A stretch of DNA of 64,000 nucleotides from Caprimulgus europaeus (taxonomy: Eukaryota; Chordata; Aves; Caprimulgiformes; Caprimulgidae), in NCBI GenBank assembly GCA_907165065.1, contig OU015550.1:3064001-3128000 (forward strand), in the 5' to 3' direction. Within the stretch, counting starts at the first letter, position 1. Every line of letters starts with the position of its first letter. A model generated the notes under the pieces. The model was not told the DNA's origin. It saw only the letters and a program-made list of their open reading frames with translations, and did no database searches. Shown in pieces: positions 47,145 through 60,723 of the stretch. A program made the position numbers and the translations under genes.

Positions 47145-47165
47145 AAAATAAATAAATAAATAAAA
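47145..47165. repeat. (AAAT)n microsatellite
   Basis: About five AAAT units in intron 1. Confidence 0.85.
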
Positions 47166-47969
47166 TCTGTTGCGGCCTTTCCTCACCCTTGCCCTTTTAT
47201 TCTTGCAAATAAAGACAGCTTTTATCAAAGAAAGGTCAAATCACCCAGAAGTTCAGACTGAAAGGATCCAAGAAGAGAACTGTTTATATTTAGATGTGAG
47301 GACTGCAGTGAAATATATCAATCTATTCCCTCCTCTTCCTCTCCAGCTCTGCCAGGAAGGCCACGCAGCTCTCCTGAGGTAACGGAAACCAAACCTTTCA
47401 TCCCATTTTGATTTGTGCAATGCATAGCATTAAAGTGACAGACAGGGCAGTATTCTAGTAACATTTCTGCTATATCTGTTTAAGGCAATTAAGACTGAAC
47501 ACTAGGGACACAAGAAAAGCTCTGAAAATTGCAAAATCTGCCCTGTTTGAACTAATTCTTGCGCTCAGTTTTCCTCTTGCTCCATGACTCAGCAAGCGCT
47601 GTAGCCTTTTAAATAAAGCTTCCTGTTTGTAAAAATTGCTGAATAAAGCACTTTGCTTTAGGTCATGAAAACACCCAACAGTTCCTTTAAACAAGACCAT
47701 ATTTATCCTCCTGCTTTTCCATTTCTTCCTGACTGTAGTAACTTTACTCACAAAATCATCTGGGGCAGTGAGCTAGAGCAAAGGCCAAGCCACCTAAAGA
47801 ATAATTCAGTGTTTTCAAGTCTTCAGAGTCGATTTATAGTCTCACTTCTGCAGATTCCAGAAGCACATGGAGATTTCAGGGTTTGGTACTCTTAACTCGT
47901 GCAGATCAGACAGCAGAGGCCATTGCTACCCTGTGTATTTATGTACCCAACACTACAGACAAAAGGAAC

Positions 47970-48105
47970 AATATTAGTAGTATCACTGTTTTAGAGATGA
48001 GAAACCAGTGCACATGCAGTGGCTTGGCCCAAAGTCACAAAGGAAGTTTAAAGTAGCTGAGAACTGGTCCCAGATGTTTGGAGTCTCAGTTCAATGCCTT
48101 AGAGA
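47970..48105 (+). mobile_element. MIR-like SINE remnant
   Basis: The run TTTTAGAGATGAGAAACC, then TGGCTTGGCCCAAAGTCAC, then CTGAGAACTGGTCCCAG and AGTCTCAGTTCAATGCC follows the MIR core in the correct order, with many substitutions. It is an old copy in intron 1. Confidence 0.68.
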
Positions 48106-51100
48106 CAAAGTGTCACGAGGGCAGCTGAGGCTGGAGGCAGATTAACTCCTAGTCCATTGCCCAGAGGACATCACAAGTCAATACACACATCCCAGCTATT
48201 CACATCCACACCACTGCTGGACTCTCCCAACATAACCCTCTCTTGGTATTTCCTGCTTAGAGACCCATAATACAAACAACTCAAATGCTTTGTGCAAGAC
48301 TTGAGGTTTAGAAATGATAATTAAATGTTTCTTGCAGAGAAAGGCAGCGCTGTGCCCATCTCACCCAGGGGACGGGGTACAACGGAACTGTGACCCCTTT
48401 TCTTGCCTGCCTCAACTGCTAGATTGTCTGTCCAAAAATAAACTGCTGATGCAAGACTGGAGAAAACTAAACCAGAGTATTCCTGGGACAGGGGAGAATC
48501 CCTAGATCCCAGGTAACACCTTCTCAGCCACTCTTGGCAGGCTTTAGGAAAGACCGTGGAGAGCATCCCTGTTAGACTCCAGCTATCGGACAGGCTGCAA
48601 AGGAAGCCAAAGCCGTGATCTTTGGCTTCTACAATCCTCAACTTCTTTATCCAGATCCTTCTTTGCTCTGAAAAAAGCATCAGTTGGGAGGATTGCTCCC
48701 ACCCAAAAATCCTTGGCTGCCTTCTTCCTATATTCTTGTCTGCTCTATCATCCTCTTACACCTCTCACATTCTCCTTTTCTATCTGTTCAGCAGATTCCT
48801 TCCAAACTCCACTGTCCTCCACCCCACAAACTGAGGAACACACAATCCAAATGTGCCTGCCTGGTCTGTTCTGCTCTGGCCTGAAGTGTTTGTACAGCTC
48901 CTGTCTCAATGGGAGCTTCATTTTGACCACTGCTTTCAGCTTGTTGTAGAACACCTGACAAAAAAAATGTGCTTTCTACCTTTCTTAGTGTTTTCTACTA
49001 ACTGCAGCAGAGTTAGCTCTAAAAACGCAATATTTAAGAGCTTGGCACTGTCATTTTATAGCTGCAGCATCTTACCAGTTACAAAACCAAATTCAGACAT
49101 ACTACAGAAAATGTGGGTGGCCATTTAATAGAGAAGATAATTATATAATGCTTTGCAGAGAATCCAGGCATTTTAAACACATGCAGAAGTCTCACTTCAC
49201 ATTCCAGTCCTACACAGGAAGCATTTGCTGTATATAAAATTCACCCACTAACACTACTGCCTCCATTTTTCTATTGGAAAAAAACCCAAAATACAGCAAT
49301 TCACATTCAGCACTGCAAACATGATGATGTTGCCAAGCATTTTACAATCAAATATAGTAATTACCTTCCACCTGATGTAAAAGAGCTCTGTTAAGGGCCA
49401 AGGGGCCACAAGGAGAGAGGTACAGATTTAGCTGGATTTGTTGTTTGCTTGTTGAGGGTTTTTTTTGTTTGGTTGTTTTTTTTTGCAACAATTTGGAACA
49501 AAAATTTTCTTCTAGACTGACCAGGCTAATGCAACTCCATGTGCTTAAATAAAAAAATAAATGATATAATCTAACACTACAGGGGCTTCTCAAGTGCTTC
49601 TAGATTTGGGAAGAAGGTGCAAGAAGAACTGTCAGCAAGGATGCTATCCATAGATCACACAGCCTGCAAGACCTCAGGAGAGCTGAAGGTCAACCAGCTT
49701 TTCACAGTGAAAAAAGCAGAGAAGTTGGAGCAGAGTGTATTCCCAAAGCTGTCAGGAGAACTGTGAGGCCCTTCAGACTGCAGGCAGTAAATTCCATTGA
49801 TAAATCTTGATGGAAAAATGATTGGAAAAGCATTTCAGAGTTTGAATGATTATGGGTAAATTAAAGAGCAGATCTGGATTTACAGGGTTGCCAGCCCTCT
49901 GACCACAGACACCATCCAGACAGCTCAAAGGGAGTGATGCCAAGTACATTGTCTCGGAGTGGGTACGAGGTATCATCACCCACATTTCCTGCCTGCTGGA
50001 ACTCACCAGGTCCTCACTGCTGTGCTTAAAAAAAATAATCTAAAATTAAAGGAAATGGGAGACCACTGATCCCACACACAGGAATTAACACACTGAAGAG
50101 TACAGCACTGTTCAGCTGCTAGTGTCAGCACAGATTTAGACACTGCTTTTAGTATTTCTCCCTTTCAGATATGTGAAAAATCACCACTGAAATGCTGTTA
50201 GTTCTGGGCTGCAAAGCAGAAATTTGCCTGGTAGTTAACACACAGGAGCAGGAAAGCAACACCTATAAGGAAAGAACATTGGGATCATAAACATCTGTGC
50301 AAAGCATCCAGTTTTCAAACATGAAAAGAACAAAACCGCCAGAGCAGACAAATTGATCCTACTGGGATTTGAATGCACCACTCCAGGAAATCTGGATACT
50401 TGAGACATGAGGCATGGGTCAAAGTCAAAGCTAAGGGGCACATGCATTAAACCTGCAGCCACTTAGAGGCTGTTGAACCCAGACACAGAAGCATCAATTC
50501 CTAAACCGACAAAGCACGCTAACTCCAGGCTCCTTCCACAAGAGGAGAAGCAAGCCAAGATCTCTGCAGAAAAGCCACTGCTGATGTGGGGATGACTCAC
50601 TGCTTGTGATCAGCAAAGTCTCAATCTCACAGCTATGGGATTAACCTTGTGTCAGCCCATGCAGAGCGAGGCGAAACGGCAGAGGTAACAAAACTCTTCT
50701 CAGAGGTTCACAGGGCAGCAATTAGGAGATCTTACTGTGTTATTCCACATTGTCAGAACATATCTCCTTTCCTTACAGAAATGGAGGCTCACCCCAGACA
50801 GAGCTGAGTCAGGCAGTCCATCTATCAAGGAATGACAATTGTGTTTCCAATTAGAGCAAACAGGTGAAGACATGCAGTACACTCATTGCAAAAAAGGATT
50901 CAGCGCCTGCTGGAGGTGCTTTTCCTCACTCTTAATTGCAAGCAGCTTTTTCCAGAAGCTTCCTTTCAAGCACACAAAAAGGAATACGGTTTCCCAGTGC
51001 ATACATTTCTTTGCACAGATACCTAACAGATCTTGAAAGCTAAACTCGGTGGAAGCCTGCTGAAAACATTACTCTGCAGCCTAAAAAGATCTCCTCAAAC

Positions 51101-52429
51101 AGGCAGTGCCCTCGCCTAAGAGCAACTTCCAATTTATGGGCATGATCATAGGGAGAAATTGTTTATTTTGCAGCTGCATTGGTGTATCAAGTAAGTTTTA
51201 TGTGAGTAACAAGTGTTTTCAACAGCTGTATCCACAAAACTCCCTTTAATTCTCACATACAGGTCTGTGTGCATCCAAGAACCGCCCTACACAGCAGGGT
51301 ACGCTTTCACCTCATCTAATAGCTGGAGTAGCAACTTGCACTTCTCAGTGGACTTTGTTTCAACATATTTTAGATCAAGTTTAGATCAGGATCTTTGTGA
51401 AGAAGCACTCAACAGCATCAGCAAATCTTAACTACACATCTGCAACTTTTAATGGAAACAACCCCAGAAAATTTCCTGGCACTCAGGGTTTGAAGAGGGA
51501 CAGTTAAGCGAGAGTATGAGACTAAAATTTCATCATCAAACAGGAAAATTCATTGGTATTTACATAAATATCAATGAAAGGACAGCAAATCTCCCATCTC
51601 AGTTATTTCTCTGGTAGGAAACAGAGTGGCTGGAAGGAGAAACCACAGCACAGCTCTGTGATGTTACAATAACAAAGAAAAATTGGGGGTGAGTTTTAAC
51701 TCGAGTGACTTTTTGATCTTTGACATGCATCTGGATTTCTTTCCCTTCAAAATTTTGGCTGAAAGCAGTAAGTTTGGCACATGAGAAAAACAAAACTTCC
51801 TCTAGAGCAAAGCTGTCACACTGCCCAGTTTCCAGCAGTGGGATGAGGAGCTGAAGTTTCCCCAGGAGAGGAGAATCCGTGTGTTCAGAAGGGGTGATGG
51901 TGGGAATATGTCTTTGACAAACACAGGACAGGAAATAAAGCATCTCCATGTGCATGCACCAAGAATGAGGGATGAGGGGGGATCACTGCACAGCATTGGA
52001 GGGATCACTGACTGAGACCTTGTGAAGCCAGCACGGCCATTCAACTCCAAACATGTCCAGCAGCATCTATCTGCACTGAGGTCAATGCAGGATTTCAGAC
52101 ACCATCCCACTTGGTTCCTTTCCCCTTGCTCTCCAGAGATGATTTCAATCATCACACAAGCAAGAAGGTGGTTCTGCTGCTATTTAATTGGTATCTGCAC
52201 CTCCCCCAAGCCACACAGCAACTGATGCTCTAGTAAGCCCAATAATTCCCTCTCTTTAGGAACACAGCAGAACCGCTCACTCCTGAGATGCAACGACTTG
52301 CTAAGGAGGCAGTGGGAAATCCACACGAGTTTTCAAAGTGACAGCAACCCCGTGAAGGATCAGTTCAGGAACTGCAAGAGGCAAAAGGTAAGCTCATCTA
52401 TTTCTCTCAAAATCAGCCTACCAACTCCT

Positions 52430-52625
52430 ACTCCTCAAAGGGCGGTCAAGCATTGGAACAGGCTGGCCAGGGAGGTGGTGGAGTCACCATACCTGATGGG
52501 ATTTAATAGGCAGGTAGATGAGGTGCTGAGGGACATGGGTTAGAGGTGGAATTGGTAGTGTTTGGTTTATGGTTGGATTTGATTATCTTGAAGGTCTTTT
52601 CCAACTGCTACAATTCTATGATTTC
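52430..52625 (+). mobile_element. CR1 LINE, 3' end fragment
   Basis: The segment has the characteristic 3' untranslated CR1 pattern: CATTGGAACAGGCTGGCCAG, then a GGTGGTGGAGTCACCAT stretch, GAGGGACATGGGTTAG, GGTCTTTTCCAACTGC, and the terminal ATTCTATGATTT. CR1 is the dominant LINE of birds and other sauropsids, and 5' truncation to a few hundred bases is normal. Several substitutions from the usual pattern suggest an old copy. It sits in ANKS1A intron 1, antisense to the gene. Confidence 0.9.
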
Positions 52626-52843
52626 CAAGAGAAGGTTGTTTCAGGTTGGCACAAGAACTACAGCAACCACATGTTTAACCTCTGGGCTTGCAGGCTCACG
52701 CTACAAAGGAGTAAGATAGGGTTGGCATTGCTAATAGAAAAGCATCCATCCAAGCTAAAATTCCCCACTAGGACGAGGGCAGCCCTACGCTTACAAATGG
52801 CTCCAGGCAGTGGAAATGCATTTATTTAAACTTAATGTGTGAT

Positions 52844-52855
52844 GGGGGGGGGGGG
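52844..52855. repeat. 12-G homopolymer
   Basis: Twelve guanines in a row in intron 1. A likely site of length error or length polymorphism. Confidence 0.9.
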
Positions 52856-54439
52856 TGACAGTGGGCTCTGTCACCTCCTGCATTATGCAATGGGAGACAG
52901 AAAGGACGGGTCACGCGTGCATGCTATGCTACATCAAAGAATCCCTCTGAGCAGGAGGCAAAATAAATAGCTGCAGGAAAGGAAAACAAAACAAACAAAC
53001 AAAAAAAACAGGCCTGGTTTGAGTGCATATGCTGCCCTTTATTCTTAAAAGCATTACAGATACTCGCTCTGCAATCTGCTCCCATTAAGGGAGCATTTCC
53101 AGCTGATTACATGCCATGGAGCAGAGTTCACACACAACACGGGCTCCACACGCTGGCACTGACTACTGAGGCCAGACCTTAACAAAGCTTTTTTGAAAGA
53201 AGTGCAAAAAAATGTCAACCATCAAGACAGGGAAAGCCAAGCAGTGTCTGCCAGGGGAGAGTGGCCAGGAGCTTTGGTTTCTGACGTGTACAGTGCTGGG
53301 AGCACACTCCCCTCCACACACGGTCCAAGGGCAGCGTGTGGGTGAGGGAAGACAAGGGAAAATGGGAAGGTAGCATCAAAATGGCATCACCCACGGGTCC
53401 TTCACGTTTTCAGCCCACAAACACCACCATGTCTGATGACTTTGGTATTTAGCTCAACTGAAGACAAAACTCAGAAGAGATTTCAGATGGAAAGAGAAGG
53501 GGAAAAGCTCACTGGAGTCATTTTAAAAAGACAGTTTGTATTTTGCCTCTAACATACGTAACAATGTGAAATGCAGTCTCCACCAGTACTTTAATAACAG
53601 TATTCTCAAACTGGAGTGCCTACATTTATCAGGAAGCCAATCTTGACTACCCAACACACAAAGGAACGGTTTTACTTGAAGCACTGAAGTTGAAAAAGCT
53701 TTCTTGCTTTTTCTAGGTGGGGAAACTGACTTCTGAGAGAAACAGAAATTGGACATTTGCAAAATGCTTACAAACCTTTTAATGAGGTTTACTAAATATC
53801 AATTTTGCAGTGCATTCCCCTCTTTTGCATCTAACTAGAGGGGGTTTTTAGAAATACCAGCAAAAGGAAGCAAAACATTCCTGCAGAAATTCAATAAGCT
53901 GAGCAGCATTATGAACATGGTCATGTAAAACAGCCTGGAGCTGCCAATACCCCAGACATGCAAACGGGAACCAGGAGCACTGCTAAGGTAAGCATTCCTC
54001 ACTTCATCTGAAGCTTTACTGTTTCCATAGTGCTGGAGAAGGTACAACTAAGTGGAAGAAAATATAGTATTAAAAAATAAATAAATTAGATGCAGAGAAA
54101 ATTAGCAGGACACATCTGGATGGTGCAGGCTCCCAGGTTCTGCTGAAGCACAATTCCTTGGAAAGGTGTAAGACTTTCCCTTTGCCTTCCCTCCACCCAG
54201 CACTTCCAGAGAAACAGCAGCAATCACAAATTCCTCATCAAAAAAAAAATACCATGGTGCTCACTCTGCAGCACTGAGCTGGCTACAGCTGGCAACCTGC
54301 CCTTGTATTTTCCCTCCCCCTTTTCTTTTGTGAGATGATTTAACAAGCTACAGAATCCCAAGAGACATGACAATCAACCAACAGAAATAGAGCATCGTGT
54401 CTTCAACTGTACATGTCCATCTGCACTGTTCTCTTTTTG

Positions 54440-54456
54440 ACACACACACACACACA
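54440..54456. repeat. (CA)n microsatellite, short
   Basis: About eight CA units, intron 1. Confidence 0.9.
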
Positions 54457-54828
54457 AAAGGTCCAAGTTTGGAGTAAAAATGTTGCCAGAAGGAACTTGT
54501 GCAAAGAAACAAACAGCAAAAAAACCCCAACCCTGGCAGAGTGCCCTTCACCCCCACTGCCTGCCATTCCCCCTGTATGGGGGGGAACTGATACACCAAT
54601 TAAAAGTGTTTTGGGATGGCAGAAAATGTGTCACCCTCTGCTAGCTGTCTACTCTACAAAATATCTACATGTTCACTGTCAGGATTAGAACAAGTCAAAA
54701 TTACTATTTTTTTTTTGTCCCAGCACCCACAGTGATGTGATCCAGCACACATCTCAACGGGGATTTGGGATTGCTAGCAGTGAGCCTTGCATCCACAAGT
54801 GCATAGAAAAGGTGATTTATTTAAACAT

Positions 54829-54954
54829 GAACACTCTCCTCCTGGTTAAGCCTTAGATATGCTCTATATAGAGAAAATAAATATGTCTGTGTTTTCCCCC
54901 ATTTATTTTCTGTATATAGAGTGTATCTAAGACTTAACCAGGAGGAGAGTGTTC
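54829..54954. repeat. 126-bp near-perfect inverted repeat (54-bp arms, 18-nt loop)
   Basis: The left arm 54829-54882 and right arm 54901-54954 are reverse complements at 50 of 54 positions with no gaps. Arms start with GAACACTCTCCTCCTGG and end with GAAAATAAAT next to the loop. The four mismatches lie at arm positions 23, 32, 33 and 43. As RNA this would fold into one long hairpin in either orientation. It could be a pre-miRNA-like hairpin, a palindromic MITE, or a template-switch inverted duplication. The sequence alone does not decide, and no TA or other clear target duplication is visible at the ends. Confidence 0.9.
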
Positions 54955-57900
54955 CACTTCGTGCCTTATCACCACGAAACCGTGCCAGCCCCCTCACTTC
55001 CACAGCAAAGCGGGCTCTTGCTTTTCAGACTGGTTGCTGCCTAAAACTGATGCCTGAAATGCTGAACAACAGCACTAGTGTCTGACCTGGAGTAGATGAG
55101 AAACAGGTAAATAGGCCAAGTAAAGCAGAACCAGAGAAACAAAAGATCCAGAGACTGAATTACCTCTTCCCTACATCAATTAAAAAAGCAAATGCAATTA
55201 TTTTGTACCAATAACTGCATCTAGAGTGCTCTTTTGCCTTAGGGAGACTACAAAAAAAAAAAAGAAAAAAGAAAAAGACAAGGGCTCACACAACATCCCA
55301 TTTCCCTTGTGACATTGCCAAGATCAGTGACATGAGGGCTTTCAATTTCTGCTGGCATTAAAGCGCTTAATTGTTCAGACAGACGGGGAGAGACTCACAG
55401 GGCACCAACCCCGGTATCTCAAGACAAGCAGGGAGAAATGTTAAGCTTAAGTAAAAAGGAAATTAGTAGTTCTGATGTTGATGATGCCATGCAGTGGGAT
55501 GGGGGAAGAGGCCCTCAAGGAAGGGAACACGGGGCTGGAGAACTAAAGAGCCGCGACAAAGCTTCCACTTAAGCATTTGGAGTAGACTTTGCCCTTCAAC
55601 ACAACCCAGAGCAGCAGAGAAGCCGTTTCACCCACACAGCTCCATTTAAGCGTGTATCAAATCCCAGTGCTCTGGCTTCATCAGAAGTTCCTGAAGGCTA
55701 AAGAAAGACGTGGCCGAGCAAGAAATTAACTGGCAACAATGTGGGACACAAACAAGGCAACTACATACCACTGCACTGACTCTAGATGACATTCTTTCTT
55801 GATGAGCTTTTTAATTAGATGCCCAAAGAGCAAGTAACAGGGAAATGAGAGAGCAAAGACAGTAAAGGGGAAGAAGGCAAATAGAAAAGCGACCCCGTGA
55901 TGGCTCGGATGGGAATATGAAGGACACACCTGAGCAATCACATTCAAAGAGCACTGTGATAAGCTCCTGCTCATTCTTGGTATGTGTCAAGCAGAGAAAG
56001 CATCAACTTAAGACAACTCAGTTAAGAAAAATAGGATGGAATTTAAAAGGGACATCCTTTTACTCTAGAAGCATCTGTGAAATCCAGCCTGTTACAAAGC
56101 AGGCCCAGGAGCGAACAGCCGAGGCAGGAAGTTATTTCCGAATCTGGAGATAGCTCCTATAAAGTTGTCATTACTTGTCTACATTTATCTGTGCAACAGA
56201 GATAAGGTTAGAGCTGAAAAACATGAGTGTATAAGTCAGCCAGCCAAATGAAATGGATTAAATGCAAAGGTCCTTTCGCTGCTAACTGCTTGTGAAGAGC
56301 TGGGGGGAAGGCCAGAAGGGCAAGGACCGCTCCTCGGAAAGCCAGCAGAGACATCAGTAGACATCCCCAGCAGAGGTAAACTGAATAAATAACAGCACAG
56401 GCAGCAAAGAGAGCTCCTTCCCACACAGTCCCCTCTAACACCTTAAGCTTCCAGCTCTGTTTTTATCCACCTGTCAGATTTGATTTTGCCCAAGATGACA
56501 TGTCAGCCTCAAACAGCTTTTTTTCCCCGTCAGGAAGAAAACCCACGTTTTCTTTGGGGAACATACACAATGTAAGATAATATGTTTCAAAACACTTAAA
56601 ATATTTCTGCCCACTTACTTGAAAATATACAAACACAGTTCTGGGCTTTTTCTCTGTTAAATACAGCTCTCCCAGCTATGAGCTGCTTTTAGTGGCAGAG
56701 CCTTTCCCACCCTAACATTTTTAATGTACAGGAGGAATGTATATATGCAAGTCAGACTACTAAATTATAAACCTATGCAGGGATAAAACTCTCCATTACC
56801 TCAAAGAATTTCAAAGTCATTGCAACTTTATCCCAGCAAATAATTACATCTCAGCTGTAACAACTTATACCCATATTAACTACCAGGATCCTAAGGCATT
56901 TCAGAGGGTTTCAAAAGCTTACCCACCACTGACTGACAGCTTTTGAGAGGGAAAGCACAAACTCCTTTCCTCAGACAGTAGCTCTGCATATCTATCCTGA
57001 AGTAGCACTGAAGACCATTAAATTGTACCCAACTTTCCTGAGGAATTCAGAAGAAAAAGTGTAAGTCAAGCATGAGTGAGCTGGGAAGAAAACCATCTTT
57101 AACTGACTCAGACTCAGATAGTGTCAGAAACCAAAAACTCAAGTCTGGTGAAGCAGCTAAGGTCAATTGAGTCTTTAAATCCAAGACTCAATTACTCGAG
57201 TCTTGTGCTCAAGTTAAGCACAAGAAAAAAACCAAAAAAAACCCCCAAAATCCATCCAAACCAGCTTCCTATGGATTTATACACACACACTTTAACTGCA
57301 ATGTTTAACGTTGAAAAGTTTACTTCAAGAATCAAATTTCTTCTATTTGTTAACCACACCTCAAGAGCTGACATTGACCCCATTTATCTTTGCAAATGAA
57401 AAACTGGTTCCAGATGATGCCAACACACAAGCCCACAGCAGAGCCTGGCACTCCTGGACACGGGAAATCATTAGAACCTAACGAGAGCAGCTCGGGTTAG
57501 AGACGCTACACTGATAAGGATGAAACACCAGGCACTATAATGGGGGCAAGAATAAGAGGAAGACCAAGGCAAACAGTGACCTGCCCCTCTTCTGAGTCAT
57601 TCTGAAGTCATACTCACAATCTATAGCAGCTTTGGGCTCTCATTTCTAGGCTTGGCAGATCAAGGAGAGCTGGACTCCTCCCAGCAGTCCCCCCACTGCT
57701 GAGCTGTTTCCAGCACCAACCTCAGCACAGACACCGAGCGCTGTATTCGAATGACATCCCCCAAGCTGCATGAGCAGAAAGACATCACTTTCTTTTTTAA
57801 CCAATTCTCTTCTTTTTAAGTCTTTATTTTCAGCAAAAAGGAATGTCAAGGATATATCCTGTTTCACTCTTTCTGTGAAATAATTCCCGTTGAAGTTAAA

Positions 57901-60119
57901 GGAAATATTCCCAACATGCCAGATCCAGCACTGACCATGCGTGTCCTCCACGTTCTCTGTGTGTTCAGCTGTTTCTAACTCAGTGGAGATGAGCTACAGG
58001 AGTTCACACATATGGCTTCAGACTCCACCAGGCTGAAATGAGGCCACAAGGAGAAGCCCAGTCTCACAAGAGGAACACAAGTAATTTTAAATCACGCAAA
58101 AAGGTAGTTACTAACGACACGCCAAGACAACTGGAAGTCATCCACGGGGGATCACAGGATGAATCGAGGTCATTTAAACATCTCTTATGTGACAGCCAAC
58201 ACTTCATCAGACTTAACACTGTGCAGCAAGAAATTGTGACTTAAAAAAAATAACTCTGGAAAGAAGTACTAGCAAAAAAAAAAAACCCCAAGTCCAGAGG
58301 ACACATAGTCCCTTATTTAAGTCATCTGATGGACTTTACAGTCCTTGCAGCTGAACCAAGACCAGAATGCAAAGCTTTGAAGTCTCCAGAGTTCAAGGCT
58401 TTATCATAATCCTGTTCCTGCTTCCTAAAAAAACCCCAAGTTGTGCTGATTTCTGAAATTAAGAGCAGTAAGGAAGGGTCTGGGGAGCCCATCTGTATCA
58501 CTGCACGGGGAAGGCTTCACATCTTACCAGGCACCAGGCTGCTTTAATGAGATTACACTTTAAAACCAGGCAATTTACTTTGTGATGCCAAACTTGAAAG
58601 GATTTCTCATAGTGTCTTAATTAGGATGAGGCAAAAGTCATTTCACCTAATTTCCAACCCACTTCAATATTAGATTTGAAAGACCACCTATGACATCTTC
58701 AGGCTTGTTTGACCTGAGTCTGAAAACCAGCAGGCAATAAAATTAGATATAAATCTAATGAGATAATGTATTTACATAATATTTATGGCACTTGCTTTTA
58801 GACAAGGTTGTGTTCTTGCATCCTGAGCATGCAGCACTGCAGACACTTCCTCGTAGGTGGAAAACGCTCGAGGTTTATTTTTAAATGTAATTTTCCTTTA
58901 AAAGAAACCATATGTTTAAATAACAAGGAAAGAGTGCTAATGTAATCTTGGGTTTACCCAACCTAAACAACACAAACTCATGCTCTGACTTTCCTTAAGC
59001 TAAATAACACAGACTCTCTTGGAGAGCCTGGTAAAAGCCTTGCACACACACTCCTGTTTGAAAAGCAATTTCATTAACATCCCTCCTAGGTTCAGATGTA
59101 TATACTGATTTTAATCTGAAACACTTAATAGCCATGCAAGGTGGGATACATCATCAAGAATGTGCATATATATGTGGTTTCAGCACTTTTTAGGGTTTAT
59201 TAGGGCCTCCCAGATATTTAAGCAGTTGACCTTTAATAACCATTGGGGGAAAACAGCCACCTGAACAGCACAGTATGTCCTAGGCTCTGCTACAACTCTT
59301 GGTTTAGGCAAAAGTGAAGTCAAAACCTACACAAATCTATACACTCTATAGATTAAAAAAATAGTTTTAAACTCAAGCACCTTATCCATCAGTCTGGATG
59401 GATACTGGATTTTCTTCCAGGACACAAACATTTATGGAAAACTCTGCCCTGGCACATGTTGGGGAGCACCCAGCTCCATATTCAATTGAGTTTAAAAAAA
59501 CCCAGTTAGCTCAGAAATTCATTCAGACTTCTCAAAAGTCATCTCCCAGTTCACACAACAAAGATTCCCTGAAAAACCTTGAATATTTCTTAAGCCAGCC
59601 ACAGTGATTCACTGCAAGACAAAGTCATTTTAAATTCAGGTTTAACAATGTGCACTTGACACAATGAACACGCAGGTACTGAATGGTGGAGCAGCACTGC
59701 CTGCCTTTTACACAGGGCACTTCCCAAGCCCTGAGAGGGTGGCAGGCAAGTTCAGAACACAGTCCCTTGGGAAAGTGGATATAAATAGCTCTGGGGACAT
59801 ATCACAGGCTCTCCAGGTTTTGCAAAGAAAAGAGGGCACTTTCACACACTCCAGCACCAATTTCTTCCCAAACACAGCTCTCATCTTCCTGCTCTTTGTC
59901 TTTAATTAAGCATTTCACCCCTTCAGTCTATCGAAGATCTTTCCTTTGCTGACAGCTACACTCCCAGGTGGACCAACATTTCAATTGCTGTTTTTCTCCC
60001 TTCTGCAGAGAGCAGCTGTATTAGCTTCTCCAGTCTGTTGCTATAGAAACAAATCATTCCTCAACAGTTTTATTTTTACCAGTTTCTGTGAAATAGGATT
60101 TATCTCATTTCCATGACTA

Positions 60120-60205
60120 AGCTGTCCTCCAGAGTGAGCTCTTTGGGACAGCGACAGTGACACCTTAGCACTGGACAGGACCTTGTACCCAGTCCTGAAA
60201 GGGCC
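60120..60205 (+). mobile_element. Possible ancient L2/CR1-like 3' end
   Basis: GAGTGAGCTCTTTGGGACAG followed by CCTTAGCACTGGACAGGACC recalls the 'gagctccttgggggcaggg ... agcgcctagcac' end of very old amniote LINEs. Identity is low and limits are uncertain. Confidence 0.3.
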
Positions 60206-60373
60206 ATCACCCTTATTCAAAAACACCTTCTTCATTTCAAGAGGACACTTCACCTTGAAACAATTCCTACAGCCAGAGCGTTACTGAGATGCAGCTGTAT
60301 CCCTGGAGCAGAAAAGAGCAGAGGAGTGGTTGGCACAGCCTGGAGGACCATGGACCTGCTGGGAAAGCTCAAG

Positions 60374-60723
60374 CAGAGCACCCACCAGAAGGCCCAGGCA
60401 GAGCACCCACCAGAAGGCCCAGGCAGAGCACCCACCAGAAGGCCCAGGCAGAGCACCCACCAGAAGGCCCAGGCAGAGCACCCACCAGAAGGCCCAGGCA
60501 GAGCACCCACCAGAAGGCCCAGGCAGAGCACCCACCAGAAGGCCCAGGCAGAGCACCCACCAGAAGGCCCAGGCAGAGCACCCACCAGAAGGCCCAGGCA
60601 GAGCACCCACCAGAAGGCCCAGGCAGAGCACCCACCAGAAGGCCCAGGCAGAGCACCCACCAGAAGGCCCAGGCAGAGCACCCACCAGAAGGCCCAGGCA
60701 GAGCACCCACCAGAAGGCTCAAG
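60374..60723. repeat. 25-bp GC-rich minisatellite, 14 copies
   Basis: The unit runs CAGAGCACCCACCAGAAGGC followed by CCAGG, 25 bp, repeated 14 times in 350 bp. Copies are essentially identical until the last, which ends in a variant CTCAAG matching the bases just before the first copy. Since 25 is not a multiple of three and the unit lacks stops in most frames, it creates open frames of 117 to 166 codons on both strands. These encode a 25-residue superperiod and are not genes. High identity implies recent expansion or ongoing homogenisation. Confidence 0.97.
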
